From positions 128,704-192,703 of the forward strand of contig NZ_FNXY01000010.1 in assembly GCF_900108855.1 (NCBI RefSeq): a stretch of DNA of 64,000 nucleotides. Reading direction: 5' to 3'. This stretch comes from Dyadobacter koreensis. GTDB taxonomy: Bacteria > Bacteroidota > Bacteroidia > Cytophagales > Spirosomataceae. Each line of letters begins with the position of its first letter. Position 1 is the first letter of the stretch. This document shows positions 33,158-42,180 of the stretch, one piece after another. A program made the position numbers and the translations under genes. The notes below the pieces were generated by a model. The model had not been told where the DNA came from and ran no database searches. It saw nothing but the letters and a program-made list of their open reading frames with translations.

Positions 33158-34756
33158 CTAGATGCTTCTTATAAATTTAGGTGCTCTGCGTTTTTTTGAC
33201 ATTTGTTCGTATGCATAAGAAATTGAAAGCAGTGGTCCTTCATTATAGGCTTTTCCCAAAAAAGAAATCCCGACGGGGATTTCACTGACAAAACCCATAG
33301 GAACCGTAACGGATGGATAACCAGCCAAAGCTGCCGGACCATAAGATCCATAACCTGTCCAAAAATCTCCGTTCACAGGATCAATGCACCATGAAGGGCC
33401 TGTTGCAGGTCCGCAAAGCGCATCAAGATTTTGTTCCGTCAACAAATCATCGATCATTTTTCGGACGCCGGTTACTTTTGCATATGCCTCCTGATACCCC
33501 GGACTTTTCAAATCACCTCTCTTCTGAGAACTTTCCAAAAGCTCCTGCTGAAAAATCGGCATTGCTTTTGCAGAATTATCTGTATTGAATTTTATCAGTT
33601 CTTCCAAAGATTTTACTTTCCCGTTTGCTTTTCCGAGGTAAGCATTTAAACCGTCCTTAAATTCATATTCCAGCACTTCTCCGGTCGCACTGCCAAGGCT
33701 TCTGAATTTGATGAAATCAACTTCCACAATTGTAGCGCCTTTGGCTTTCATTGTTTCAATAGCTTCCCTGAACAGCGCATCCATTCCTTCATGTTTTTTC
33801 AGGAAACTTTTTTCTATACCAATTCTTTTGCCGGTTAATCCATCTGCTTTTAAGAATTGTGTGTAATCCGAAAATGCTTTTCCCTGGCTTGCCGAAGTTG
33901 CTTCATCATCAGGATCGACACCCGTCATGGCGCCTAAAAGCAACGCCGCATCCCGCACCGTTCTGCCCAAGGGCCCGGCAGTATCCTGGGTTTTTGAAAT
34001 CGGGATGATACCGGATCTGCTGACAAGCCCGACGGTTGGTTTTATGCCAACAACATTATTCATGGACGCCGGACATGCGATGGAGCCGTTGGTTTCCGTA
34101 CCTATAGAAATCGCACATAAATTGGCCGCAACCGAAACGCCCGAACCAGAGCTGGAGCCACAGGGCGACCGGTCTAAAATATAAGGATTTTTGGTTTGTC
34201 CGCCGCGGCTGCTCCATCCGCTTGACGAGCGTGTCGAACGGAAATTTGCCCATTCGCTCATATTGGTTTTCCCAAGTATCACAACACCCGCTTTTCGCAA
34301 TTGTTTTACCAGAAATGAATCGCTTTTTGCAATATTCCCTTCCAAAGCGATCGAACCCGCAGTCGTTTGCATTTTGTCTGCTGTATCAATATTATCTTTA
34401 ATCAGAATTGGAATTCCGTGTAGAGGTCCCCGGATTTTACCCGCCGATCGTTCTTTGTCCAGTTCGGCAGCAATTTTTAACGCGTCAGGATTCAGCTCAA
34501 TGACGGAATTTATTCCAGGTCCCTTTTTATCGATTTCAGCGATACGGTCGAGGTAAAGTTTGACAATTTGCTGAGAATTCATTGCGCCGCTCTTCATCAT
34601 TTTTTGCAGATCCTCAACACCAAGTTCATCCAGCTTAAAACCATTTTCCTGTTTGCTTATACCATTTGTTGAACTGGATTGGAAGCCAAACAGCCCGATT
34701 CCTAAAAGAGACAAACTTGCGAATGATCCTGTGTGAATAAATTTCCTGCGCTGCAT
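33158..34756 (-). CDS. Amidase signature family enzyme, exported
   Basis: The 532-residue protein has a hydrophobic N-terminal signal (RRKFIHTGSFASLSLLGIGLFGF, Tat-like) and the amidase signature fold. The Ser-cisSer-Lys triad is visible: K120 (PILIKDNID), a serine in GSSSGSG (200-206) and the nucleophile S225 in ETNGSIACPAS. Close relatives hydrolyse simple or peptide amides; the substrate here is unknown. This differs from GatA because of the export signal and the sequence around the loop. It is convergent with the subtilase gene and divergent from the nucleoside hydrolase. Confidence 0.92.
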   Translation of the reverse strand: MQRRKFIHTGSFASLSLLGIGLFGFQSSSTNGISKQENGFKLDELGVEDLQKMMKSGAMNSQQIVKLYLDRIAEIDKKGPGINSVIELNPDALKIAAELDKERSAGKIRGPLHGIPILIKDNIDTADKMQTTAGSIALEGNIAKSDSFLVKQLRKAGVVILGKTNMSEWANFRSTRSSSGWSSRGGQTKNPYILDRSPCGSSSGSGVSVAANLCAISIGTETNGSIACPASMNNVVGIKPTVGLVSRSGIIPISKTQDTAGPLGRTVRDAALLLGAMTGVDPDDEATSASQGKAFSDYTQFLKADGLTGKRIGIEKSFLKKHEGMDALFREAIETMKAKGATIVEVDFIKFRSLGSATGEVLEYEFKDGLNAYLGKANGKVKSLEELIKFNTDNSAKAMPIFQQELLESSQKRGDLKSPGYQEAYAKVTGVRKMIDDLLTEQNLDALCGPATGPSWCIDPVNGDFWTGYGSYGPAALAGYPSVTVPMGFVSEIPVGISFLGKAYNEGPLLSISYAYEQMSKKRRAPKFIRSI

Positions 34757-34914
34757 AAGATGGTGATAATATGAGTGATCCTAAATATAAGTTTACGGCA
34801 GGAATTAATCATGAAACTTGCAACAAAAAATGTTTGTATTTCGAAGTATAGGAACCAGACAGATCGGCTTTTGAAAATACCATTTAACAAATCATTACTA
34901 AATTATTGACCTCC

Positions 34915-35898
34915 ATGAAGTATCTGCTATCAGCTCTTTTTCTTTTTACGAGTCTATATACGTCCGCTCAGATTTCACGGACAAAACAGGTTTCGCTGAT
35001 TCTTGATACGGATATCGGTCCGGATTATGACGATGTGGGCGCAATGGCCGTCATGCATGCTTTGGCAGACCGGGGTGAAGTGAAGCCGCTTGCGGTGATT
35101 GCGAGTAATAAAAATGCACTCGTTGCACCTACGATAGAAATTATAAACAATTATTTTGGTCGCCCTGACCTTCCGATTGCGGCACCAAAAGGGAAAGCAC
35201 CAGATATGGGTGCATCTCAGAAGTGGCCTGAAATGCTGGTTCAGAAATATCCTCATAAAATAAAGTCAACCGACGAAGTACCGGATGCTGTTCAGACTTA
35301 TAGAAAAATTTTAGCAGCTCAACCAGACCAAAGCGTGACGATTGTGACAATTGGTTTTCTTACGAATTTATCGAATCTGCTTGAATCAGAACCGGACGAG
35401 ATCTCGAAACTATCAGGTTTGGATCTTATCAAACGGAAAGTGAAGGAAGTAGTTTCCATGGCCGGAGGTTTCCCGAAAGGCCGTGAATTCAATATCATGA
35501 TCGATTCGGTTGCCTCTGAAAATGTGTTCACCAAATGGCCGACGCAGATCACTTTCAGCGGTTTCGAGATTGGGAATGGTATAAAAACGGGTCTTAAAGT
35601 TGTATCAAATGAAAGTCTGCAAAGTCCTGTCAAGGACGTTTATACACTCGCCATTCCACTTAGTAAAAATGATCAGGAAGGTCGCATGAGTTGGGACCAG
35701 ACGGCAGTTTTAGTCGCCATTCGGGGAGCTCAGCATTATTTTGATTTAAAAAGAGGTAAAATTATAATCAACGGCGGTAGTAACGAGTGGCGTGATGATC
35801 CTATGGGGCCGCATGCCTATCTGACCGAGGAAATGTCTTTCAAGGATCTGTCGTTGGTAATTGAGACCCTGATGATGCATAAGGGTGACGGGAAATAG
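34915..35898 (+). CDS. Secreted nucleoside hydrolase-like protein
   Basis: The 327-residue protein has a signal peptide (MKYLLSALFLFTSLYTSAQ) and the inosine-uridine preferring nucleoside hydrolase fold, with the calcium-binding start LILDTDIGPDYDDVGAM. Other family sequence includes SVTIVTIGFLTNLSNLLES, VVSMAGGFPKGREFN and the C-terminal SWDQTAVLVAIRG. It would cleave the N-glycosidic bond of nucleosides or a related glycoside in the periplasm. The frame could also start at TTG 34906, three codons earlier, but ATG 34915 gives a proper signal peptide. Confidence 0.92.
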   Translation: MKYLLSALFLFTSLYTSAQISRTKQVSLILDTDIGPDYDDVGAMAVMHALADRGEVKPLAVIASNKNALVAPTIEIINNYFGRPDLPIAAPKGKAPDMGASQKWPEMLVQKYPHKIKSTDEVPDAVQTYRKILAAQPDQSVTIVTIGFLTNLSNLLESEPDEISKLSGLDLIKRKVKEVVSMAGGFPKGREFNIMIDSVASENVFTKWPTQITFSGFEIGNGIKTGLKVVSNESLQSPVKDVYTLAIPLSKNDQEGRMSWDQTAVLVAIRGAQHYFDLKRGKIIINGGSNEWRDDPMGPHAYLTEEMSFKDLSLVIETLMMHKGDGK

Positions 35899-36069
35899 TT
35901 TGGTAAACTGCTAATTAAGCTGATAATTTGTTTTGAGAACATCTTAAAATCTTTTATTAAATGGTATGTTTTGCCCATCTTGCAGTACTATAAATAAAGA
36001 TAGTCAGGATGTTTTTATTTCTTAAAAAACAACTTCGAAAACGCTTAAAGAATCCAATTAATTTACCTG

Positions 36070-38664
36070 ATGAAGAAATCGTTATTATTAATTATTGCAT
36101 CATTTGTCATTCTGACGGCTTGCAGTCCTTCCGGCAAATTTTCTAAAGAAGAAGCACAGAAGATTGGTGTTTCATGGAAATTAGTCACCAACTTCACGGA
36201 AGTTGACGGGGCGTTTAAAGCAAAATTTACCCTGAAAAATGGTGGAGATGTCGTTCTAAATGACAAAAACTGGACGTTGTTTTTCAGTATGTCGCCACGG
36301 CCAATTCAAGCAAATAAAACTCCTGAACCCGCAAAAGTTGAGCATATCAATGGGGACTGGTATAAGATGGTTCCGGAAAAAGACTTCAAGCTAAATGCCG
36401 GTGATTCAATAACAGTCAACTATACCGGAACTAGTGGCGTGATCAAAGAAACGGATGCGCCGCTTGGGTTGTATTTCGTTTTTTATGATGATGAAGGCAA
36501 AGAAAAAGATATCGTTCAGGTAGCAAATTATACGATCGAGCCATTTCTTACAAAAGAGCAGATTCTGCGGGGAAAAGGAGATCTGGAACCTATCCAAACG
36601 GCTGCATTGAGATATACCCAAAATCTGGTTATGTCGGCGATCGATTCCAATCAGCTTCAGAAGATTATTCCGGCACCGGTGAAAATCACGAATAGTGCCG
36701 GGACTTTTACGCTTAACAACAAAACGGCACTTTATTATGAAGCCGGGCTCGAGGGAGAAGCAAAATATCTAAGTGAAAAATTAAAGACGGTTACCGGAAA
36801 AGAGTTCCAGGCAAAAAGTGGTCTGCCAACAATGGTCGCAGCCAACAGCATTATTCTAAAATCGGGTAAAGTTCAGGTTAACGGTATTTCCAGAGAAGCC
36901 TATACGCTTGGCATCAATGGAAACGGGATTACGATTACTGGGAGCGATGCTGCTGGTGTGTTTTACGGTGTGCAAAGTTTGCTGGGACTTGTTCCGTTAG
37001 AAGCATTTCAAAAACCTGCGGCCTCGATTAATTTTGGCTTTACACAAATTGAAGATGCTCCAAGATTTTATTTCCGTGGTATGCACCTGGATGTAGCCCG
37101 GAATTTCCAAACCAAAGAATCTGTAAAACGTATTATCGATCTGCTTGCTACCTATAAGATTAACCACATTTTGTTTTACACAGCGGAAGATGAAGGATGG
37201 CGCGTAGAGATTGACGGGCTGCCTGAATTAACGAAAGTCGGCGCACAACGTCAGCATACGACCAGTATGAATACCTCCGTTTTGCATCCGTCTTATGGAT
37301 CTGGCCCTGTGGCTAATGAAGAAGGGAAATTTGGCGCCGGATATTATACCAAATCTGATTTTGTAGAGATTTTGAAATATGCAAAGGAAAGGCATGTCAA
37401 TGTGATTCCGGAATTGAATTTTCCAGGCCATGCACGTGCTGCGATCAAGTCGATGGAAGCGCGCTATGAGCGTTTAATGAAAGAAGGAAAAGAGACAGAA
37501 GCGAATGAATATCGCCTGATAGATCCCGACGACAAATCGGTATACATTTCTGCGCAGGGTTACAAGGATAATGTGGTCAGTGTAGCCCGTGAGTCAACGT
37601 ATCACTTCTTTGAAAAAGTGGTGGATGAAATGGCCAAGATGTATAAAGAAGCCGGTTTGACGATGGATACTTTCCATACAGGCGGCGATGAGGTTGCTGA
37701 CGGCGTATGGGAAAAATCACCTATGGCGGCAAAATTGCTGAAAGAAAATCCTGAAATAAAAGGTGCTAAAAATCTTCAATCCTATTTCTTCCGAAGACTG
37801 GTTCCCAGACTTGCGAAGCGTAATCTGAAAATCCACGGCTGGGAAGAGGTTGCTTTAACGAAAACGGCAGATGGTAAATATCTTGCGAATCCGGAATTTA
37901 TTGGAAAACAAGTAGTCCCTTATATCTGGAACAACGTATTTGATGTGGATTTGGGTAACCGGTTAGCCAATGCAGGATATCCGGTGATTCTTTGCAACGT
38001 GACCAATTTCTATTTCGATATGGCTTATAACAATGATCCCAAAGAGCCCGGGTTGTATTGGGGAGGTTTTGTGAATACCTGGGACAACTGGGCCTTCGCA
38101 CCGTTCGATATGTTTAAAACAACTTACACAACTGCATTGGGAAAACCGATGGCGGAAGAATTTGTGGGAAAAGAAAAGTTAAAACCGGAAGCGAGGAAGA
38201 ATATTTACGGTCTGGAAGCGGAGCTCTGGAGCGAAACAATTAAAGGTCGTGATATGATGGAGTACTCTATTCTGCCTAAGCTTTTCGGATTTGCAGAAAG
38301 CGCCTGGTCTGCTCAAAGAAGCTGGGAAACGATCGAAGACAAAGTGGCACGTGATAAATCGATCGCGGCTGGCTGGAATATATTTGCCAATTCTATTGCC
38401 AGCAAGGAAATTCCACGATTGAGTTATCTGAACGGCGGCTACAACTACCGGCTTCCTTTGCCGGGGGCTATTGTGGAAAATGGTATGCTGAAGGCAAATG
38501 TTGATTTACCAGGCCTGGCAATTCGTTATACAACGGACGGTTCTGAGCCTACTGTCCAGTCTGCATTGTACAGCAATCCCGTAAAGGTGTCTGGAACCGT
38601 TAAGCTGAAAAGTTTTGATAAAGCCGGGAAATCAAGCCGGACCAGCATTGTAGAAGGCAAGTAA
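36070..38664 (+). CDS. GH20 beta-N-acetylhexosaminidase lipoprotein
   Basis: An 864-residue exported lipoprotein (lipobox VILTAC, Cys 18). It has an N-terminal carbohydrate-binding CHB_HEX domain (residues about 30-160), a GH20b domain, then the GH20 catalytic barrel with RGMHLDVARNF (about 336-346) and the catalytic pair in HTGGDE (536-541, D540 and E541). A C-terminal CHB_HEX_C-like domain (YTTDGSEPT) ends the protein. It releases terminal beta-linked N-acetylhexosamines from glycans or chitin fragments. The following genes encode a ROK kinase, a sugar transporter and an XylR-like regulator on the same strand, which fits an N-acetylglucosamine uptake and use locus. Confidence 0.95.
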   Translation: MKKSLLLIIASFVILTACSPSGKFSKEEAQKIGVSWKLVTNFTEVDGAFKAKFTLKNGGDVVLNDKNWTLFFSMSPRPIQANKTPEPAKVEHINGDWYKMVPEKDFKLNAGDSITVNYTGTSGVIKETDAPLGLYFVFYDDEGKEKDIVQVANYTIEPFLTKEQILRGKGDLEPIQTAALRYTQNLVMSAIDSNQLQKIIPAPVKITNSAGTFTLNNKTALYYEAGLEGEAKYLSEKLKTVTGKEFQAKSGLPTMVAANSIILKSGKVQVNGISREAYTLGINGNGITITGSDAAGVFYGVQSLLGLVPLEAFQKPAASINFGFTQIEDAPRFYFRGMHLDVARNFQTKESVKRIIDLLATYKINHILFYTAEDEGWRVEIDGLPELTKVGAQRQHTTSMNTSVLHPSYGSGPVANEEGKFGAGYYTKSDFVEILKYAKERHVNVIPELNFPGHARAAIKSMEARYERLMKEGKETEANEYRLIDPDDKSVYISAQGYKDNVVSVARESTYHFFEKVVDEMAKMYKEAGLTMDTFHTGGDEVADGVWEKSPMAAKLLKENPEIKGAKNLQSYFFRRLVPRLAKRNLKIHGWEEVALTKTADGKYLANPEFIGKQVVPYIWNNVFDVDLGNRLANAGYPVILCNVTNFYFDMAYNNDPKEPGLYWGGFVNTWDNWAFAPFDMFKTTYTTALGKPMAEEFVGKEKLKPEARKNIYGLEAELWSETIKGRDMMEYSILPKLFGFAESAWSAQRSWETIEDKVARDKSIAAGWNIFANSIASKEIPRLSYLNGGYNYRLPLPGAIVENGMLKANVDLPGLAIRYTTDGSEPTVQSALYSNPVKVSGTVKLKSFDKAGKSSRTSIVEGK

Positions 38665-38717
38665 GTGTAATTTGTATTAAATGATAAAAACACACGAAAT
38701 TAATTAGTCAGTTTTTA

Positions 38718-39548
38718 ATGAATATAGGTGTAGATATCGGAGGCACTAATATGCGGGCAGGAATTGAGTTGGGTGGGTCTATCACGCGACAAAGCAATAT
38801 TTTACTTGAAAATAAAGAATCGCTTTCCTCTACCTTGTCACAACTCATGGATTTGATCCGTCCCTTTACAGAATATCCGGTTAAGGGAATCGGAATTGGT
38901 GTTCCTTCGGTAGTTGATGTGGATAAAGGAATTGTTTACAATGTGATGAATATTCCTTCCTGGGAAGAAGTTGCGCTGCGCGATATCGTTGAAAAAGAAT
39001 TCAACCTACCTGTTTTCATTAACAATGACGTGAATTGTTTTACACTTGGCGAGCATCGTTTCGGGCTCGCCAAAAAGTATAAATCTGTTGTCGGTATGGC
39101 CATTGGTACCGGGCTAGGTTCCGGCATCATTATTAATAACGAACTTTATTCAGGAAACAATTGCGGTGCCGGAGAAATAGGGATGTTGCCTTATCGCGAT
39201 TCAATTCTGGAAAACTATGTCTGCAATCGTTTTTTTGAGGATTCCCTGGGATGCGATGCTTACGAAGCGCATGAAGCGGCAATTCGCGGCGATTCAAAAG
39301 TGATAAGGACCTGGAAGGAATTTGGGATTCATTTGGGGGTCGTCGTAAAAACTATTCTTTATACCTACGATCCGGAAGCCATTGTGCTGGGCGGTTCCAT
39401 TGCCAAAGCCGAACGATTTTTCAAACCCAGTATGCTGGAAAGTTTGAAAGATTTTGCCTATCCCGAATCCATAAAAAAACTCACACTATTGCTTTCTGAG
39501 AATGAAAATATAGCACTTTTAGGCGCAGCCGCTTTGATGGAAAAATAG
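38718..39548 (+). CDS. ROK family sugar kinase
   Basis: The 276-residue protein has the N-terminal ATP motif GVDIGGTNMRAGIE and the ROK-type active-site FINNDVNCFTLGEHRFG, AIGTGLGSGIIINN and the ExGH-like GAGEIGMLP. The classic ROK zinc cluster (CxCGxxGCxE) is not present; only scattered cysteines (NNCGAG, YVCNRF) occur. It probably phosphorylates glucose or N-acetylglucosamine released by the GH20 enzyme. It lies 53 bp after the hexosaminidase gene and 90 bp before the transporter gene, consistent with one transcript. Confidence 0.9.
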   Translation: MNIGVDIGGTNMRAGIELGGSITRQSNILLENKESLSSTLSQLMDLIRPFTEYPVKGIGIGVPSVVDVDKGIVYNVMNIPSWEEVALRDIVEKEFNLPVFINNDVNCFTLGEHRFGLAKKYKSVVGMAIGTGLGSGIIINNELYSGNNCGAGEIGMLPYRDSILENYVCNRFFEDSLGCDAYEAHEAAIRGDSKVIRTWKEFGIHLGVVVKTILYTYDPEAIVLGGSIAKAERFFKPSMLESLKDFAYPESIKKLTLLLSENENIALLGAAALMEK

Positions 39549-39638
39549 CATGGGCTCTTTATGCATGCAATAAATTGCTTTTTAAAATTCCCTATTTCAA
39601 GTACATTATAACTTCAAGCCCATCCTCCAAACCTACTT

Positions 39639-40889
39639 ATGAAGCGAAACGCATTTATCGTTATCCTGATATTGCTAATCTTTTTCGTGATATCGTTTCT
39701 GACCAATATCCTGGGGCCGATTATTCCCGATATCGTTCAAAGCTTCGACCTCAGTATCGGTCTGGCCGGATTTCTTCCCTTCGCTTTTTTTGTCGCTTAT
39801 GGAGTAATGTCGATTCCAGCCGGATTGATGGTTGAAAAATATGGTGAAAAAACAGTTCTGCTGATTGCGTTTACGCTTGCCTTTGCAGGCGCTTTACTTT
39901 TTGCCGTTAACCCAGGATTTACCGTTGCCTTATGCTCTCTTTTCTTAATTGGTGTCGGAATGGCCATGTTGCAGGTCGTGATCAATCCGTTGCTTCGCGT
40001 TGCTGGCGGCGAAGAGAAATTTGCTTTTAATTCAGTTCTGGCTCAATTATTTTTCGGAGCTGCGTCTTTTTTGAGCCCGCTTCTATATAGTTATCTCGTT
40101 TTGAATGTTCATTCCGGGAATTCTGGTTTTTTTATTGAAACACTTAACAAACTCGTTCCGGAAAACTTGAAATGGGTTTCGTTGTACTGGGTTTTCGCTA
40201 TAATTTCAATGCTGATGGTACTTGTCATCGCATTGGTGAAATTTCCGAAAGTAGATCTGAAAGAAGACGAGCGAATTGATGTAGGAAAAGCTTTTAAAGA
40301 CCTCTCATCCAACCGTTCTGTCTGGCTCTTCTTTCTCGGGATTTTCGCTTATGTCGGCACTGAACAAGGTATAGCAAACTGGATTTCCAAATTTCTGCAA
40401 ATTTATCATAACGTTGATCCGGCCACAACAGGTGCTTTGGTAATCTCTTACTTTTGGGGATTGCTCACAATCGGCTGCTTTCTCGGACTTATACTTTTGA
40501 AATTGTTGGACAGCAGAAAAGTATTAATATTTTTTACACTCGGTGCTATCGTTTCCTTGTTCGCTGCATTATTCGGATCGAAAGAAATGAGCCTGTATGC
40601 ATTTCCGCTTACCGGCTTTTTCGCGTCGGTTATGTATTCCGTTATTTTCTCTCTCGCACTTAATTCGGTGCCTGATCACCACGGAACATTTTCAGGAATT
40701 TTATGTGCAGGTATCGCGGGAGGTGCAGTTGTACCCTTGATCATCGGCGGTTTGGGGGAAATAGTCGGTTTACAATTAGCCATGCTTTTTCTGTTAGTAA
40801 CCCTGGGTTATATTTTGAGTATTGGTCTTTGGGCAAAGCCTTTGGTCAATAATGATACAGTAAAAAACCTGAAAGAATTGTTTGCATAA
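39639..40889 (+). CDS. FucP/NagP-type sugar MFS transporter
   Basis: A 416-residue permease with about twelve membrane helices. It matches the fucose/glucose/N-acetylglucosamine group of the major facilitator superfamily: ILGPIIPDIVQSFDLS, AYGVMSIPAGLMVEKYGEK and GMAMLQVVINPLLRVAGGEE are group-specific, and YVGTEQGIANWISKFL marks the second half. It would bring a monosaccharide into the cell by proton symport. N-acetylglucosamine is likely because of the adjacent GH20 and kinase genes, but glucose or fucose cannot be excluded. Confidence 0.92.
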   Translation: MKRNAFIVILILLIFFVISFLTNILGPIIPDIVQSFDLSIGLAGFLPFAFFVAYGVMSIPAGLMVEKYGEKTVLLIAFTLAFAGALLFAVNPGFTVALCSLFLIGVGMAMLQVVINPLLRVAGGEEKFAFNSVLAQLFFGAASFLSPLLYSYLVLNVHSGNSGFFIETLNKLVPENLKWVSLYWVFAIISMLMVLVIALVKFPKVDLKEDERIDVGKAFKDLSSNRSVWLFFLGIFAYVGTEQGIANWISKFLQIYHNVDPATTGALVISYFWGLLTIGCFLGLILLKLLDSRKVLIFFTLGAIVSLFAALFGSKEMSLYAFPLTGFFASVMYSVIFSLALNSVPDHHGTFSGILCAGIAGGAVVPLIIGGLGEIVGLQLAMLFLLVTLGYILSIGLWAKPLVNNDTVKNLKELFA

Positions 40890-40943
40890 CAATCCATTTA
40901 TTGATTCTTAACTTCTTCCAAATTCATTATCGGGTAGTCTGAT

Positions 40944-42107
40944 ATGTATAAAATTATTTTACTAATCGATTTTGCTGAGGAATATAGTAAGGCACTTTTG
41001 AAAGGAATTGCTAAATATTCCAGAGAGCACGGGCCGTGGATATTTTGCCGGATGCCGCTGTTTCACAGGGAAACCGTGGGAATTGAAGGTATTTTGAAAT
41101 GGGCGCTGGAATGGGGTGCGGATGGTATCATTGGCCAGTTTTACAATGATCCGAATATTGGGAAAATCATTGATGCAGGCATACCCGTTATCGCGCAGGA
41201 TTTCAAAAAACGTTTTGACGAAATTCCTAATATCACGGGAGCTCACCATGAAGCTGGAGAAATGGGTGCGGATTATTTCCTGAAAAAAGGATTTAAGAAT
41301 TTTGCGTTTTATGGATTTAAAGATATCGTCTGGTCACAGGAAAGGGCAGAGGGATTTGAGGAAAGAGTAACGCGTGCGGGATATAAGGTGCATTATTTTG
41401 AACATAAAATGGCGCGTCCGTCGGAGCTATGGTTTTACCGGCCGGCTTCTATCGGCAAATGGCTGAAATCTTTGCCGAAGCCAATTGCTTTGATGGCCTG
41501 CGATGATAATCAGGGACAACATATCACTGAGGCGTGCCGCCTTTATGGTATCCGGATTCCGGAAGAAATGGCCGTTTTAGGTGTCGATAACGATGAAATG
41601 ATCTGCGATTTTTCCGATCCTCCGTTGTCAAGTGTTGGCCAGGATGCGGAAAAAGGCGGCTATGATGCAGCAAAATTACTGGATCATCTGATTAAAAATG
41701 GGATGCGGGATTTTTATGATATTGTAGTCAAACCAACACAGGTAATTACGCGACATTCAACAGATATTTATGCTACCAACGATGAGCATATCGCTTCATC
41801 TTTAAAATACATACATCAGAATATTGATAAAAATCTGCATGTCGATGAAGTCGTAAAACAAGTTCCTTTGTCGAGGAGAGCACTCGAAAAACGTTTTATT
41901 GAAGTGATGGGTTATCCGATCTATAAGTACATTTATAATTTGCGCATCGAAAAATTTACGCAAAAACTGCTCGATACCGATATGTCCGTTTTTGAGATCG
42001 CCCTCGATATGGGGTTGTCGGACAGCAAAAATATTGCCCGTCAGTTTCGGCAGGTCAAGGGATGTAATCCAAGCGAGTATCGAGATAAACATCTGGCCGG
42101 GAAATAA
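40944..42107 (+). CDS. XylR-like regulator (sugar-binding domain plus AraC HTH)
   Basis: The 387-residue protein joins a LacI/PBP-type sensor (residues 1-270; WGADGIIGQFYND, MGADYFLKKGFKNFAFYGF, MAVLGVDNDEMICDFSDPPLSSV) to a C-terminal AraC helix-turn-helix (about 283-383; LHVDEVVKQVPLSRRALEKRF, GCNPSEYR). E. coli XylR has the same arrangement. It follows the sugar transporter gene by 54 bp and probably controls the GH20-kinase-transporter genes in response to a sugar. The operator was not identified. Confidence 0.93.
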   Translation: MYKIILLIDFAEEYSKALLKGIAKYSREHGPWIFCRMPLFHRETVGIEGILKWALEWGADGIIGQFYNDPNIGKIIDAGIPVIAQDFKKRFDEIPNITGAHHEAGEMGADYFLKKGFKNFAFYGFKDIVWSQERAEGFEERVTRAGYKVHYFEHKMARPSELWFYRPASIGKWLKSLPKPIALMACDDNQGQHITEACRLYGIRIPEEMAVLGVDNDEMICDFSDPPLSSVGQDAEKGGYDAAKLLDHLIKNGMRDFYDIVVKPTQVITRHSTDIYATNDEHIASSLKYIHQNIDKNLHVDEVVKQVPLSRRALEKRFIEVMGYPIYKYIYNLRIEKFTQKLLDTDMSVFEIALDMGLSDSKNIARQFRQVKGCNPSEYRDKHLAGK

Positions 42108-42118
42108 AATGAATTGAC

Positions 42119-42158
42119 AAAAAAAAACAGGAGCCAGCTTTCAAAAGCCCGCTCCTGT
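42119..42158 (-). terminator. Terminator of the M13 peptidase gene, also near XylR end
   Basis: ACAGGAGC (42127-42134) pairs with GCTCCTGT (42151-42158); an inner GCTT/AAGC stem closes the loop. On the minus strand nine T follow (42119-42127), a strong terminator for the M13 gene; on the plus strand the tail is CTTTGTT, weaker. Confidence 0.85.
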
Positions 42159-42180
42159 CTTTGTTAGAATAGTATTTTAA

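Noticed and set aside
34906..34914. TTG start for the nucleoside hydrolase
   Set aside because: ATG 34915 follows directly and gives a normal signal peptide.
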